Source: Sungkyunkwania multivorans (GTDB lineage: Bacteria > Bacteroidota > Bacteroidia > Flavobacteriales > Flavobacteriaceae). Taken from it: a stretch of DNA of 64,000 nt. Under the pieces are notes generated by a model. The model had not been told where the DNA came from and made no database searches. It saw nothing but the letters and a program-made list of their open reading frames with translations. Location: contig NZ_JBHTJH010000017.1 of the NCBI RefSeq assembly GCF_042675645.1, positions 248,001 through 312,000 of the forward strand, given 5' to 3'. Below, piece after piece: positions 17,864 through 28,100 of the stretch (position 1 is its first letter; every line of letters begins with the position of its first letter). Position numbers and translations under genes: made by a program.

Positions 17864-19474
17864 ATGATACTATCTATGCCGAGCTTTAAAGGTTCCTCTT
17901 TAGCATTTCTTTTTTTTCTTTTCTCTTCGTGGTCGATGTTTTCACAAGAAAGCCAATTCCTCACCGGCAAGTTGGTCGATGCATCCAACAATGAGCCCGT
18001 CGCCTTTGCCTCCATACAACTAAAAGGTCAATCCATCGGGGTGATCTCCAATGTAGATGGTAGCTTTAAGATCCCCGATCTCTATTCTGGCACTGGAGAT
18101 GTGCTTGTCGTTTCATGCTTAGGTTATAAAACGGTGGAGATGGAAACTTCAACATTGGACCCATTACAGATCAATATAATACCGCTCACGGTCGAAGTGA
18201 TGGTCCTGGACAATGTAACCCTCCAATATGAAAAGGCAAAGAAACTATCTGCTCGGAAAATTGTAAAAAAAGCCATTGAGTCCATCCCTAAGAACTATGC
18301 GACCGACCCCTTCTCATTGATCGGATATTATCGCGAATACCAATATGACGATGGTGCCTATGTTAATTTGAGTGAGGCGATCCTGGAGGTCTTTGACAAG
18401 GGTTTTGATCATAACGACAAACTAACCACCAAAGTCAGTATCTATGACCGAAAACTGAACAGTGATTTTAGGATCGACACATTGGCCCGTCGACCCTATG
18501 ATTATCGAACCGGCGAAAAGATCATCAACAAGGCCTTTCTACAAGCCTATGGAGGCAATGAATTCGTTATTTTAAGGGTTCATGACCCCATTCGCAACTA
18601 TACCATCAACTCATTTGACTTTGTCAACGAGTTGAGAAGGGATTTCGTAAAGAATCACAGGTTCAAGAAGCTTGGAGACATCCTTCTAAACGATGAGCCG
18701 ATCCATGTTATCAGTTTAAAAAATGATCATCCCGACCATAGTGTTAAGGGAACGCTGTACATTTCAAAATATGATTTTGCCATCCATAAAGTTGAATATG
18801 CCGTATACGATAAGCGTATTGAAAAAGAGCCCTTCAAACATCAGGAGGTGAAGATCAAAAATAACCTTGTCTTCGAAACGATCACCGAGTATCGAAAAAT
18901 TGGCGAAAAGATGTACCTCAACTATGCCTCCTTTCAAAATGCATTCGATTTAAAGATGCCACCCGTTTTTCGAGTGGAAGAGGTTTCGCTGAACCTCAAA
19001 CAAAAGCGCATCACAGTCACATTGAACAAAAAACCAGATCTTGTCAGTGCTTTGAAACCGAATGCCTACGATCTAAGGTTGAAAAAGAAACGCTTAAAGA
19101 TCCGTAGCATCAAAGTTGAAGGTAGATTCGTTCGTATCTACCCAGAGATCGACAAGGCTATGATGCTTGCAACGGTGAATTCCTTGAAAAATGATCAGGT
19201 TGAAAACACCAATGATACCAAGGCGATACAAGTGGAGATCAAAAACATCAGGAGCATTGATGGGGACGTCTTAGATGAAAGGCAAATCAAAAGATACTAT
19301 CAGTTCAGGGAGTTCTTTGCTCACAAGGTCAATGCAACAGTAGCCTTTCCGGCTGAAGGACCTTTTATGAACGATAAGCAACCGATATTTGGCAAGCAGG
19401 ATCTGGCAAAACCAATCGGTAAATTCGAAATTTGGATGAACACTCCTTTAAAAGCCTTGGAAGCACCAAAATGA
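17864..19474 (+). CDS. carboxypeptidase-regulatory-like domain protein, exported
   Basis: The frame can start at TTG 17852, ATG 17864 or ATG 17876; I chose ATG 17864 because it leaves a short N-terminus before a good signal peptide (SLAFLFFLFSSWSMFSQ). Next comes a carboxypeptidase regulatory-like beta-sandwich (GKLVDASNNEPVAFASIQLKG to CLGYKTVEM), typical of Bacteroidetes envelope proteins and TonB-dependent receptors. The remaining ~420 residues resemble the uncharacterised region found in DUF5686-like proteins; there is no TonB box or full barrel. Probably periplasmic or outer-membrane associated, function unknown. It stands alone, convergent with the M43 protease across a shared terminator. 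Confidence 0.8.
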   Translation: MILSMPSFKGSSLAFLFFLFSSWSMFSQESQFLTGKLVDASNNEPVAFASIQLKGQSIGVISNVDGSFKIPDLYSGTGDVLVVSCLGYKTVEMETSTLDPLQINIIPLTVEVMVLDNVTLQYEKAKKLSARKIVKKAIESIPKNYATDPFSLIGYYREYQYDDGAYVNLSEAILEVFDKGFDHNDKLTTKVSIYDRKLNSDFRIDTLARRPYDYRTGEKIINKAFLQAYGGNEFVILRVHDPIRNYTINSFDFVNELRRDFVKNHRFKKLGDILLNDEPIHVISLKNDHPDHSVKGTLYISKYDFAIHKVEYAVYDKRIEKEPFKHQEVKIKNNLVFETITEYRKIGEKMYLNYASFQNAFDLKMPPVFRVEEVSLNLKQKRITVTLNKKPDLVSALKPNAYDLRLKKKRLKIRSIKVEGRFVRIYPEIDKAMMLATVNSLKNDQVENTNDTKAIQVEIKNIRSIDGDVLDERQIKRYYQFREFFAHKVNATVAFPAEGPFMNDKQPIFGKQDLAKPIGKFEIWMNTPLKALEAPK

Positions 19475-19551
19475 TTTATCCTGTTACCATCTTATAGAGA
19501 ACTGATTTCTTTGGAATAAAGGAACCAAGAATGATAATGTATAAAAACAAA

Positions 19552-19575
19552 AAACCCCGCCTTTCAGCGGGGTTT
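19552..19575. terminator. bidirectional terminator between convergent genes
   Basis: AAACCCCGC and GCGGGGTTT form a perfect 9-bp stem with a 6-base loop. It sits between the gene ending at 19474 (+) and the M43 protease ending at 19601 (-) and can serve both. Confidence 0.85.
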
Positions 19576-19600
19576 CTGCTCAAATTATATACTTACTTCA

Positions 19601-21901
19601 TTACTCCTTGATAAAGCGTTTTACAGCACTGTCGTCAACTGTATCAACCGTTAAGAAGTATACGCCCTTAGAAAGGCTAGAAACGTCTATCGGGTTGTTG
19701 GTCAACCTGCCTTTGGCAACCTGCTGTCCAACCATATTCGTGATGGTATAGCTCGCATTGTTTGCCGCTCCACTCACATTCAATTGCGTCGTCGCAGGAT
19801 TTGGATATAGTTTAAAGTCCAAACCACCTTCTCTGATCGCTGCATCATCTTCAAGTCGGGTATTGCCTGTAGTGACACGTACATTGTCGATTGCAATATC
19901 ACCTTGCCAGCTAGTGCCGGTTACTACGTTAAATCTAAACTGAACGCTACCTCCTGTATAGGATGCGATATTCAGATTAGCGGTTCTCCATGAGCTGCCT
20001 TGACTTCCAGATCTTGAGAAGATACTGGTCCAGGTTGCACCATTGTCGTCACTTGCCTGTACGGTAAGCGAGCCAACGGCATTTCCTAACATATGGTACT
20101 GGAAGCTAAAGGTTGCCGAAGAAGCCGAACTTAGGTCGAAACAAGGCGCATTAAGAACAGCTGTCTTGGTAGGAAATCCGGTTCCATTGCCAGAGGTTTC
20201 CACATAAACATATACCGCTCCATCAGCTCCTGTACTAGGACCTGTTCCGCTTGAAGGTGTTCCTCCCGAGTCCGTTGCCCAGTTGATATCATTTCCTGAA
20301 GCATTGGACCATCCTGGGAAGCTAGAACCTTCAAAACTTTGAGTGTAAGGGAAACTGCTAACACCACCTGTACAGCCGTTACCGCCACCTGGGTTTCCAC
20401 CACCCGTGGTGATATTTACGGTGTAATCTTCTACCTCTCCATATTGGAAAGACTCACAAGAAGTAGGAATTCCGTTGTACTTCATGGAAACTCGCATACG
20501 AGTTGCTCCAGAAAGTGCCGAGGATGGCACTGTGAAACTTCCGCTTACTGGGGAAGCTTGTGAGGCTGCTCTGGTATACACCGTTTCTCCACTGTCGGTG
20601 AAATCACCATCTTGGTTATAGTCGATAAATACTGCATACCCTTCATTGTAGAGCGTACCTGTCCAAGTCGGTGTGATAGTGATCGTTGCTGAAGCGCCTT
20701 TGGTCAGATCCGTTGACTGAGATGTGAAATCGGCATATCCGCTACCTGCAGCTCCCGAAGCATTGTTGATACTTCCAAGTTGCACACGGCTGATATATTC
20801 GTCAGCTACGCTGTTTCCGTTAGACGCACAGTACTGCGGTCCGCTGGTACATGGCGCACAAGAACCTCCACAGTCAACTCCGGTCTCATCTCCGTTCTGG
20901 ATACCGTCGTTACATGTTGGCGTTGGTGTACTTCCACCACATTTGTCAGAAGCTCCAAGACTAGCTCTAATGCCGCCCGGAAGAAGTGTTGCACGCATAC
21001 GTGCTTTCTGTCCGTTGGTGAACAAGTTCATACAAGCATCATCTGAGTAATCCATATAGTTCTGAACCATATCTACGGTTCCACAAGATACATGACCAAT
21101 GTTACATCCGCCATTTGAAGCATCTGATGTTGGTGTATCTGATACAAAATCGTCAACACCACAACCACCATCACCCCAAATGTGGCGAAGGTTGAGGAAG
21201 TGACCTACTTCGTGAGTGGTCGTTCTTCCTTTGTCGAAAGGAGCGGAAAGGTAAAATCCTGTTCCCTTATCGCTACTTCCAAAATATTGTGGGCTCATCA
21301 CTACCCCATCGGTTGAAGCGGCACCTCCTGGGAATTGCGCATATCCAAGGATTCCTCCTCCTATATTGGCGACCCACATGTTCAAATATTCTGAAGTATT
21401 CCAAGCAGCAACACCACCTTGGGATACGCTTTTTACAGCGTCGTTCGTACCCCAAGAAGTTCTTGTCGATGATTTTCTGGTGATACCGGTGGTGGCATTT
21501 CCGTTAGGATCTACGGTGGCCAGGCAGAATTCGATCTGCATGTCCGCAGCTTGCGACCATGTATTGTCGGCATCGCTATTAAGTCTTCTAAAATCTTCAT
21601 TCAACACATCGATCTGCGATTGTATCTGTGCATCGCTAATGTTTTCTTGTGATGTACGATACACAATGTGTACAACTACCGGAATCGTGATAATATCTCC
21701 AACGATCTTGCTCTGTAAGAGTTCTTGAGCTTTGGTCTGAGTGTAGGTCTCGAGTTGGGCCATTCTTTGGACCAAACCTGGGTCTTGTTGCATTCTGTAT
21801 TCTAAATTTTCCATGGTGGAACAATTGCGTTCTTGCGCAACTGAAATTCCCAACATAAAGAATAGAATAAGGAAGCAACCGAAAGTGTAGTTTCTTCTCA
21901 T
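19601..21901 (-). CDS. secreted M43 (pappalysin-like) zinc metalloprotease with T9SS sorting tail
   Basis: The 766-aa protein begins with a signal peptide (FLILFFMLGISVAQ). The M43 zinc site HEVGHFLNLRH is at residues 230-240 (His230, Glu231, His234, His240), followed by a Met-turn region MDYSDDACMNLFT. After a short Cys-rich linker of the type CNDGIQNGDETGVDCGG come a GEVED domain, a cleaved-adhesin/MAM-like domain and a T9SS type A tail ending in VKRFIKE. It is an extracellular endopeptidase. Its GEVED and tail modules are nearly identical to those of the S8 and M14 proteases in this window, showing module sharing. Confidence 0.94.
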   Translation of the reverse strand: MRRNYTFGCFLILFFMLGISVAQERNCSTMENLEYRMQQDPGLVQRMAQLETYTQTKAQELLQSKIVGDIITIPVVVHIVYRTSQENISDAQIQSQIDVLNEDFRRLNSDADNTWSQAADMQIEFCLATVDPNGNATTGITRKSSTRTSWGTNDAVKSVSQGGVAAWNTSEYLNMWVANIGGGILGYAQFPGGAASTDGVVMSPQYFGSSDKGTGFYLSAPFDKGRTTTHEVGHFLNLRHIWGDGGCGVDDFVSDTPTSDASNGGCNIGHVSCGTVDMVQNYMDYSDDACMNLFTNGQKARMRATLLPGGIRASLGASDKCGGSTPTPTCNDGIQNGDETGVDCGGSCAPCTSGPQYCASNGNSVADEYISRVQLGSINNASGAAGSGYADFTSQSTDLTKGASATITITPTWTGTLYNEGYAVFIDYNQDGDFTDSGETVYTRAASQASPVSGSFTVPSSALSGATRMRVSMKYNGIPTSCESFQYGEVEDYTVNITTGGGNPGGGNGCTGGVSSFPYTQSFEGSSFPGWSNASGNDINWATDSGGTPSSGTGPSTGADGAVYVYVETSGNGTGFPTKTAVLNAPCFDLSSASSATFSFQYHMLGNAVGSLTVQASDDNGATWTSIFSRSGSQGSSWRTANLNIASYTGGSVQFRFNVVTGTSWQGDIAIDNVRVTTGNTRLEDDAAIREGGLDFKLYPNPATTQLNVSGAANNASYTITNMVGQQVAKGRLTNNPIDVSSLSKGVYFLTVDTVDDSAVKRFIKE

Positions 21902-21927
21902 TTTGTGTTATTTGATTATTATTCCGC

Positions 21928-21957
21928 CAAATATACAATTATTTGCATAATATTCAA
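21928..21957 (-). promoter_or_regulatory. Bacteroidetes-type promoter of the M43 protease
   Basis: On the minus strand TATATTTG (21928-21935) exactly matches TAnnTTTG, with TTG (21955-21957) 19 bases upstream. The start codon at 21901 follows after a leader of about 20 bases. Confidence 0.6.
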
Positions 21958-22093
21958 GTTTTTTTATGATTTACGGGAAAACCCTCATATAATTAGGGTT
22001 TTTTCTATGAATATGTTAAATAATGTACTTTGTATATTCTGCTCTTTTTCAATTGATTATGCGTGCATAGCATTTGATAACATTATAAAAAAA

Positions 22094-22119
22094 TGCCTCC
22101 CTCAAAAAAGAGGGAGGCA
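22094..22119 (-). terminator. strong terminator of the M14 protease gene
   Basis: TGCCTCCCTC and GAGGGAGGCA form a perfect 10-bp stem with an A6 loop, followed on the minus strand by a run of seven T. It lies just past the stop at 22150. Apart from this and the M43 promoter, nothing coding is seen in 21902-22149. Confidence 0.88.
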
Positions 22120-22149
22120 CTTAAAGTAGGCGTAAATTTGGGGGTATGC

Positions 22150-25100
22150 TTAGTTCTTAATGAACTTTCTACTGATCGATCGTTGGGTGTCATCCACCGT
22201 TACGATATATACGCCAGCAGGTAGTGCATCAATACTAATGCGGTTGTTAGTCACTTCACCTTCAAGCACACGTTGTCCTAAATAATTCATGATGCTGAAG
22301 TTTGCATTTCGTTCATCGGCCATCTTGATGTTTATGAAGCCTTCCTTCACTGGATTTGGATACACGGTAAAGTCGAATATGGCACTCTCGTCTCCGAGTT
22401 CTCCATCGATACGTACGGTACTAGCAATTCCTCTTGAAGTTGAGCCTCCAATATTCACAGTATAGTCTTCCACCTCACCATATTGGAAATTCTGACAGGC
22501 TGTTGCGGCAGCGTTCCATTGCATCGAAACTCGCATTCTGGTATTTCCTGCTACGGCAGAAGTAGGTACTGTAAAATTATACGAGAGATTGCCTGCGCTC
22601 GAGGTCGATCCCGCAACCACTTGTTCAGCAGTATCAAAAATACCGTTCTTGTTAAAGTCGATCCAGACTCTCCAAAATTCGTTATACGAATTTCCTGTAA
22701 AGCCAACACTAAGTATAATGGCATTCGTGCCATATGATAGATTACCCACTTGCGATGTAAAGTCTGCATAGCCGCCATTAGGACCGGTTGGATTATCTAT
22801 TCCTCCGATTCCCACATAGTCGATGTACTCGAAGCTAACATCGCTTCCGCTAGAATTACAATACACTAGAACATTCTCCAAAGTGGTCACGTTGACGGTA
22901 TTGCTCGATGGTGAAATATTACCTGCTGCATCTCTCGCTTGAACTGAGAAGTTATAATTCGTATCCGCGGTTAAGCCAGTCACGGTATAGCTAGTTCCTG
23001 GAATAGTGGTCAACAAAGTGGCTCCTTGATAAACATCATAGCCTGTGACACCAACATTATCAGTCGAAGCATTCCACGCAAGATCTACTGTGGTTTGAGT
23101 CACGTTGGAAGCTGTCAAACTGGTCGGCGCTGTCGGCGCTTCAGTATCTGGTGGTGATAGCGTAGTTACATTGGCCACATTGCTATCTATAGAAACATTT
23201 CCTGCGGCATCTTTTGCTCTTACGGTAAAGTCATAGTTCGTGCTTGCGGTAAGGCCTGTTACGCTATAGGTTGTTCCTGTAACGGTCGCCAATAAGGTCG
23301 TTCCTTGATACACATCATAGTCTACCACGCCAACATTGTCTGTAGAAGCATCCCATGAGAGATCCAAGGTCGTTTGCATAACGTTGGTCGCTGTCAGATT
23401 TGTCGGTGCCGTTGGAGCCTCTGTATCTGGTGTCGTCACATTCACGACGTTGCTATCTGCAGAAACGTTCCCTGCGGCATCCTTGGCTCTGACTGAGAAT
23501 GTGTAAGAAGTAGCAGCCGACAATCCGGTCGCCGTATAAGTGGTCGTTGTCACCGTGGTAAGCAAGGTCGCATCTTGATAGATGTCATAGCCTGTGACAC
23601 CAACATTGTCTGTGGAAGCCGTCCAAGAAAGGTCTACTGTTGTCTGCGTGACATTGGAGGCGGTCAAAGCCGTTGGCGCTGTCGGCGCTTGCGTATCTGG
23701 TTCCGACGGTGTCGTCACATTGACCACATTGCTGTCCGCCGATACATTTCCTGCTGCATCTTTTGCTCTTACGGTAAAATCGTAGTTCGTACTTGCGGTA
23801 AGACCTGTTACGCTATAGGTCGTTCCGGTTACTGTCGCCAATAAGGTCGTTCCTTGATACACATCATAGTCTACCACGCCAACATTGTCTGTGGAAGCAT
23901 CCCATGAGAGATCCAAGGTCGTTTGCGTAACATTGGTCGCTGTCAGATTTGTCGGTGCCGATGGGGCCTCTGTATCGGGCGTGGTCACATTCACCAAGTT
24001 GCTATCTGCCGAAACATTCCCTGCCGCATCCTTAGCTCTGACCGAGAATGTGTACGAAGTAGCAGCCGACAATCCGGTCGCCGTATAAGTGGTCGTTGTT
24101 ACCGTGGTAAGCAAGGTCGCATCTTGATAGATGTCATATCCCGTAACTCCGATATTATCTGTGGAAGCCGTCCAAGAAAGGTCTACCGTTGTCTGTGTGA
24201 CATTGGAGGCAGTCAAAGCTGTTGGCGCTGTCGGCGCTTCCGTATCAGGTATAAGGGTGGTTACGTTCGCTGTATTACTGAAAGCTGATAGATTTCCAGC
24301 AGCATCCTTTGCTTGTACGGTAAAAGCATAGCTCGTTCCTGTACTCAATCCAGTAACACTATAAGTTGTACCTGTCACGGTAGCTAAAAATATTCCATCT
24401 TGATATACATCGTAGCCCGTGACTCCGATATTATCAGTTGATGCATCCCAAGATAGATCAGCGCTCGTTTCACCAATATTGGACGCTACAAGGTTCGCCG
24501 GTGCCGAAGGTGCTTCGGTATCAACTGCCGATACTGTAATATTTATATTATCGATAGCGATATCGCTACTCCAGCTTGAACCTGTGGTTCCTCTCATTTG
24601 AAGTTTGATCACAGAACCAACATAGGAAGCAAGATCGATACTTGCCTGATTCCAGGCGCTTCCTTGACTTCCTGTTCTAGACCATAGAGCGCTATAATTG
24701 GCTCCATCATCGGTACTTACAAGAACCTGAAGTGTTCCCATGGAAGTACCTTGCATATGATAGCCGAATTCTAGGGTAGCCCCTGAATAAGTGGTAAGGT
24801 CCACACAAGGACTATTTAACAATGCCACTTTGTTGGGAAACCCAGTTCCATTTCCAGAAGCTTCTGTATATATGTAGAAAGCGCTGTTTAGCCCTGTGGT
24901 AGGACCTGTTCCATTAGACGGTGTTCCTCCTGAGTCGCGTGTCCATTGAATATCATCTCCCGTATCATTGGTCCATACACCAAAATTATTCTCAAAGCTT
25001 TCGGTATAAGGATAACTAGAAATTCCAGAACAAGGCGGTGGACTCTGTGTAGTTATGTTTAACACATTACTATCTGCAGAAATATTTCCGGCAGCGTCTT

Positions 25101-28100
25101 TTGCTCTTACCATAAAGGTATATGCTGTATCCGCAGTTAGCCCGGTAACTACCAAGGAATTGGTGGTCACGGTGGTCAAAAGCGTTCCGTTTTGGTACAC
25201 ATCATATTCCGTTACACCCACATTATCTGAAGCAGCCGTCCAGGACAGATCGGTACTAAAGGCCGTTGTATTGGAAGCGGCAAGGTCCGTAATGGCCGAG
25301 GGCGCTGTTGTATCTGGCGTAAGTGCAAGAATATTGATGTTGTCAATGGCCATATCACTGCTCCAACTAGTTCCTGTAGTTCCTTTGAATTGTAATTTGA
25401 TCACCGAACCGCGATATGCGTTAAGGTTTAAGGAAGCCTGATTCCATACATTACCTAGGCTGCCACTTTGTGACCAGATAGGGTTGTAATTAGCGCCATC
25501 ATCGGTACTTACCAATACTTCTAAGGTTCCCATCGAAGTTCCAAGCATATGGTAACCGAAGTCTAGGAAGTAATCGAAGTTGGCTGTTAGGTCGATACAA
25601 GGGCTTTCGAGTAGCGCAACCTTAGTAGGGTTTCCTACTGGTGTTACATTCGAGGAAGCTTCGGTAAAGAGGTAGAACGAACCATCTTGGCCAGTCGAAG
25701 GGCCAGTTCCATTAGAAGGTGTTCCGCCTGAATCGCGTGTCCATTGAATATCATCTCCTGTTACATTGATCCATAAGGGTATCCCGCTTTCAAAGCTCTC
25801 GCTATAAGGAAAGGTGTTGATCCCTGAACAGGCCGAAACATCGAGTGTCGTGAAATTAACAGAAGTACTGTATGCCGAATTTGAGCCGTTTGGACAGACA
25901 CTTCTTACCTGTGCCTCATATTGCGTTGAGGCATTCAATCCAGAGATAATGGTCGATGTCGTAGACAGCTGTATGTTTGTCCAAGATGAGGTCGGCGCAC
26001 TTACTTCGCGATATCTAACATCATAGGTCGCACCAGTAACAGCATTCCAACTCAAGGTTGCAGAATTGATGCCGACGTCCGAAGCTACAAGTCCAGTCGG
26101 AGTTGTCGCCACACAAGGTTCTTGAATGTTGATAATTTTGAAATCGTCTATAAAAAAGCCTTCATAGGTAGTCGAATAGCTCTCCGGTCTGTTGTTCGCA
26201 TCGGAAGCGAACCGGAAACGAAATCGTGCGTTGGTCGCATTTTGCAAGAAAGAATTATTGGTCGCGTCGATCACTATTTCTTCCATCACCCACTTATCCA
26301 TCTGATCACCATCATATACCCTTCCAGAGCTACTACCTGATTGGAAGATGTGACTCGAGCCACTTTTTCCGCTATGTGCATCGTTTGTATTGTTGGTAGC
26401 ACTTGGCTTGTTATAGATACCGCAAAGAGGAAGCCAGGTAGTTCCATCCGCTGACCCTAGAATCTCTACAAAGTCAAAGTTTCGTTCCAGATCCCATTTG
26501 GTATAGAATTGAATGATGGTCTCGCTAGCCGTAGACAGATCATATGTGTTCGAGGTAGTTAAGGTGCTGGAAGCGCTATTTGCATAAGGAATCGCATTGC
26601 CATCTTTTATGGCCGTACTCCCAGTGTAGGTATCAGATGTGGTGGTCACCCAGCCTCCTGAGGCAGTCCAGTTTGCTAGTCCGCTGGTGTCTGTATCATC
26701 TGCTAAAAGTAGCGCTGGCTGGTAATACTTTTCTATGTTGGCATCGTAGAACACCACATTGTCACCGTTGGAAAGTTTTACATTGTATTCAATCTTCTCG
26801 CCCGCTGAGATTCCAGCATCAAGGATCAAGGAAGCCGTTACATTTCTTTGTTCCAAGATCGACATCCCCGATTGTGTAGCAGGTGAGGTGATCGAAGTAA
26901 TGTTGGAAGAGATCGGAGTGACCGTCAGGGTAAAGTCGCTCGCGGTTTGTCCTAGACGCTCTATCCCAAATGTAAGGTTGGATGAGAGTGTATTGATATC
27001 GCTTTGAGTAAGGTCGTGAAGGCGTGCATATTTTCCGCCGTAATAGGCATTCATAAAGAAGATACGCATAGCGCTTTTGGCGATAGGTACGATCTCGGAA
27101 GGCGCAGGCCAAAATCCAGAATTTCCTAGTTCTGGAGTGGTCGCTAGAATATTTCTTCCGGATCCAACAGAACCGTTGCCGTCTGTAGCACCGCCAACCA
27201 TCCAATCGTCTGCAATACCATTGGCAGCAGAGAAAATGGTAGCTCCATAGACGAATCTATTATATCTTGTCATATCCTCATGCCACTTATGCATCTCGTC
27301 TTCTCTACCGGAGGCTTGTGTTGGGTTTCCACCGTAAGGATGTGGAATTCCATTCGCGAACGAATGACTCATGGTACAGGTTTCGAAGTTTCTCGCAAGA
27401 ACAAAGTCTCTAAGAATTTGTGATTCTGGTTCTGAGAAGGCCGATGGCCCTCTATAGGTATCGCTGCTTGGCGTGCCAGAAGAACCAGTACCCGCGGAAC
27501 CCCATAAATAGTCGAAATTCCTATTAAGGTCGACCCCTCTAAACGAATTGCTAGAGCTGGTGCTTCCAGAATCTCCAGAGTTCACTCGAAGATTCTTTCG
27601 TTGCATCCCTCCTCCACCTGGAGCTATGGTCTCATTCCAGCGTAGCCCGTCTGGATTTACCACTGGGATGAAATAGAGTTCGTTATTATCTACGATATTT
27701 TTTACAATGGGATCTGTCGCATAATTTTCCAATAAATACCACATAAAATACATATTGCTCATCAGCGCGCTTACCTCTCTAGAGTGGATCATCGAAGTAT
27801 ATAATATCTGTGGCTTGGAACCTTCTGGTGATGCCTGATCGCCTGTGATCCGAACGTAGTATACGGTTTGTCCGGCCCAATTGTTGGCTCCACTACTCAG
27901 GTTGTTTCCGTAAGTGAGCTGGCCTGTTGGAGAAGCGTTTTGTTTTGCTGATATCAAATTGGGGAATAACGACCGCATCTGGTCGAGTTCGGCTTCGACC
28001 TCGCTGACCGTTAGACAACCGCCCATACTTCCAAGGTTAAAATTTGCGGGGATGGCCCAATTTACCTCATCGCAACCGTCATATTGCAAGTAGTTGTTCA

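Noticed and set aside
20724..21050. Open frames on the opposite strand of the proteases
   Set aside because: They mirror the third-codon-position bias of the real genes and have no start context or family match.
23100..25320. Regularly spaced repeats that might suggest a CRISPR array
   Set aside because: They are FN3 domain codons in frame with the M14 protease, with units of about 270 bases; no short repeat-spacer pattern exists.
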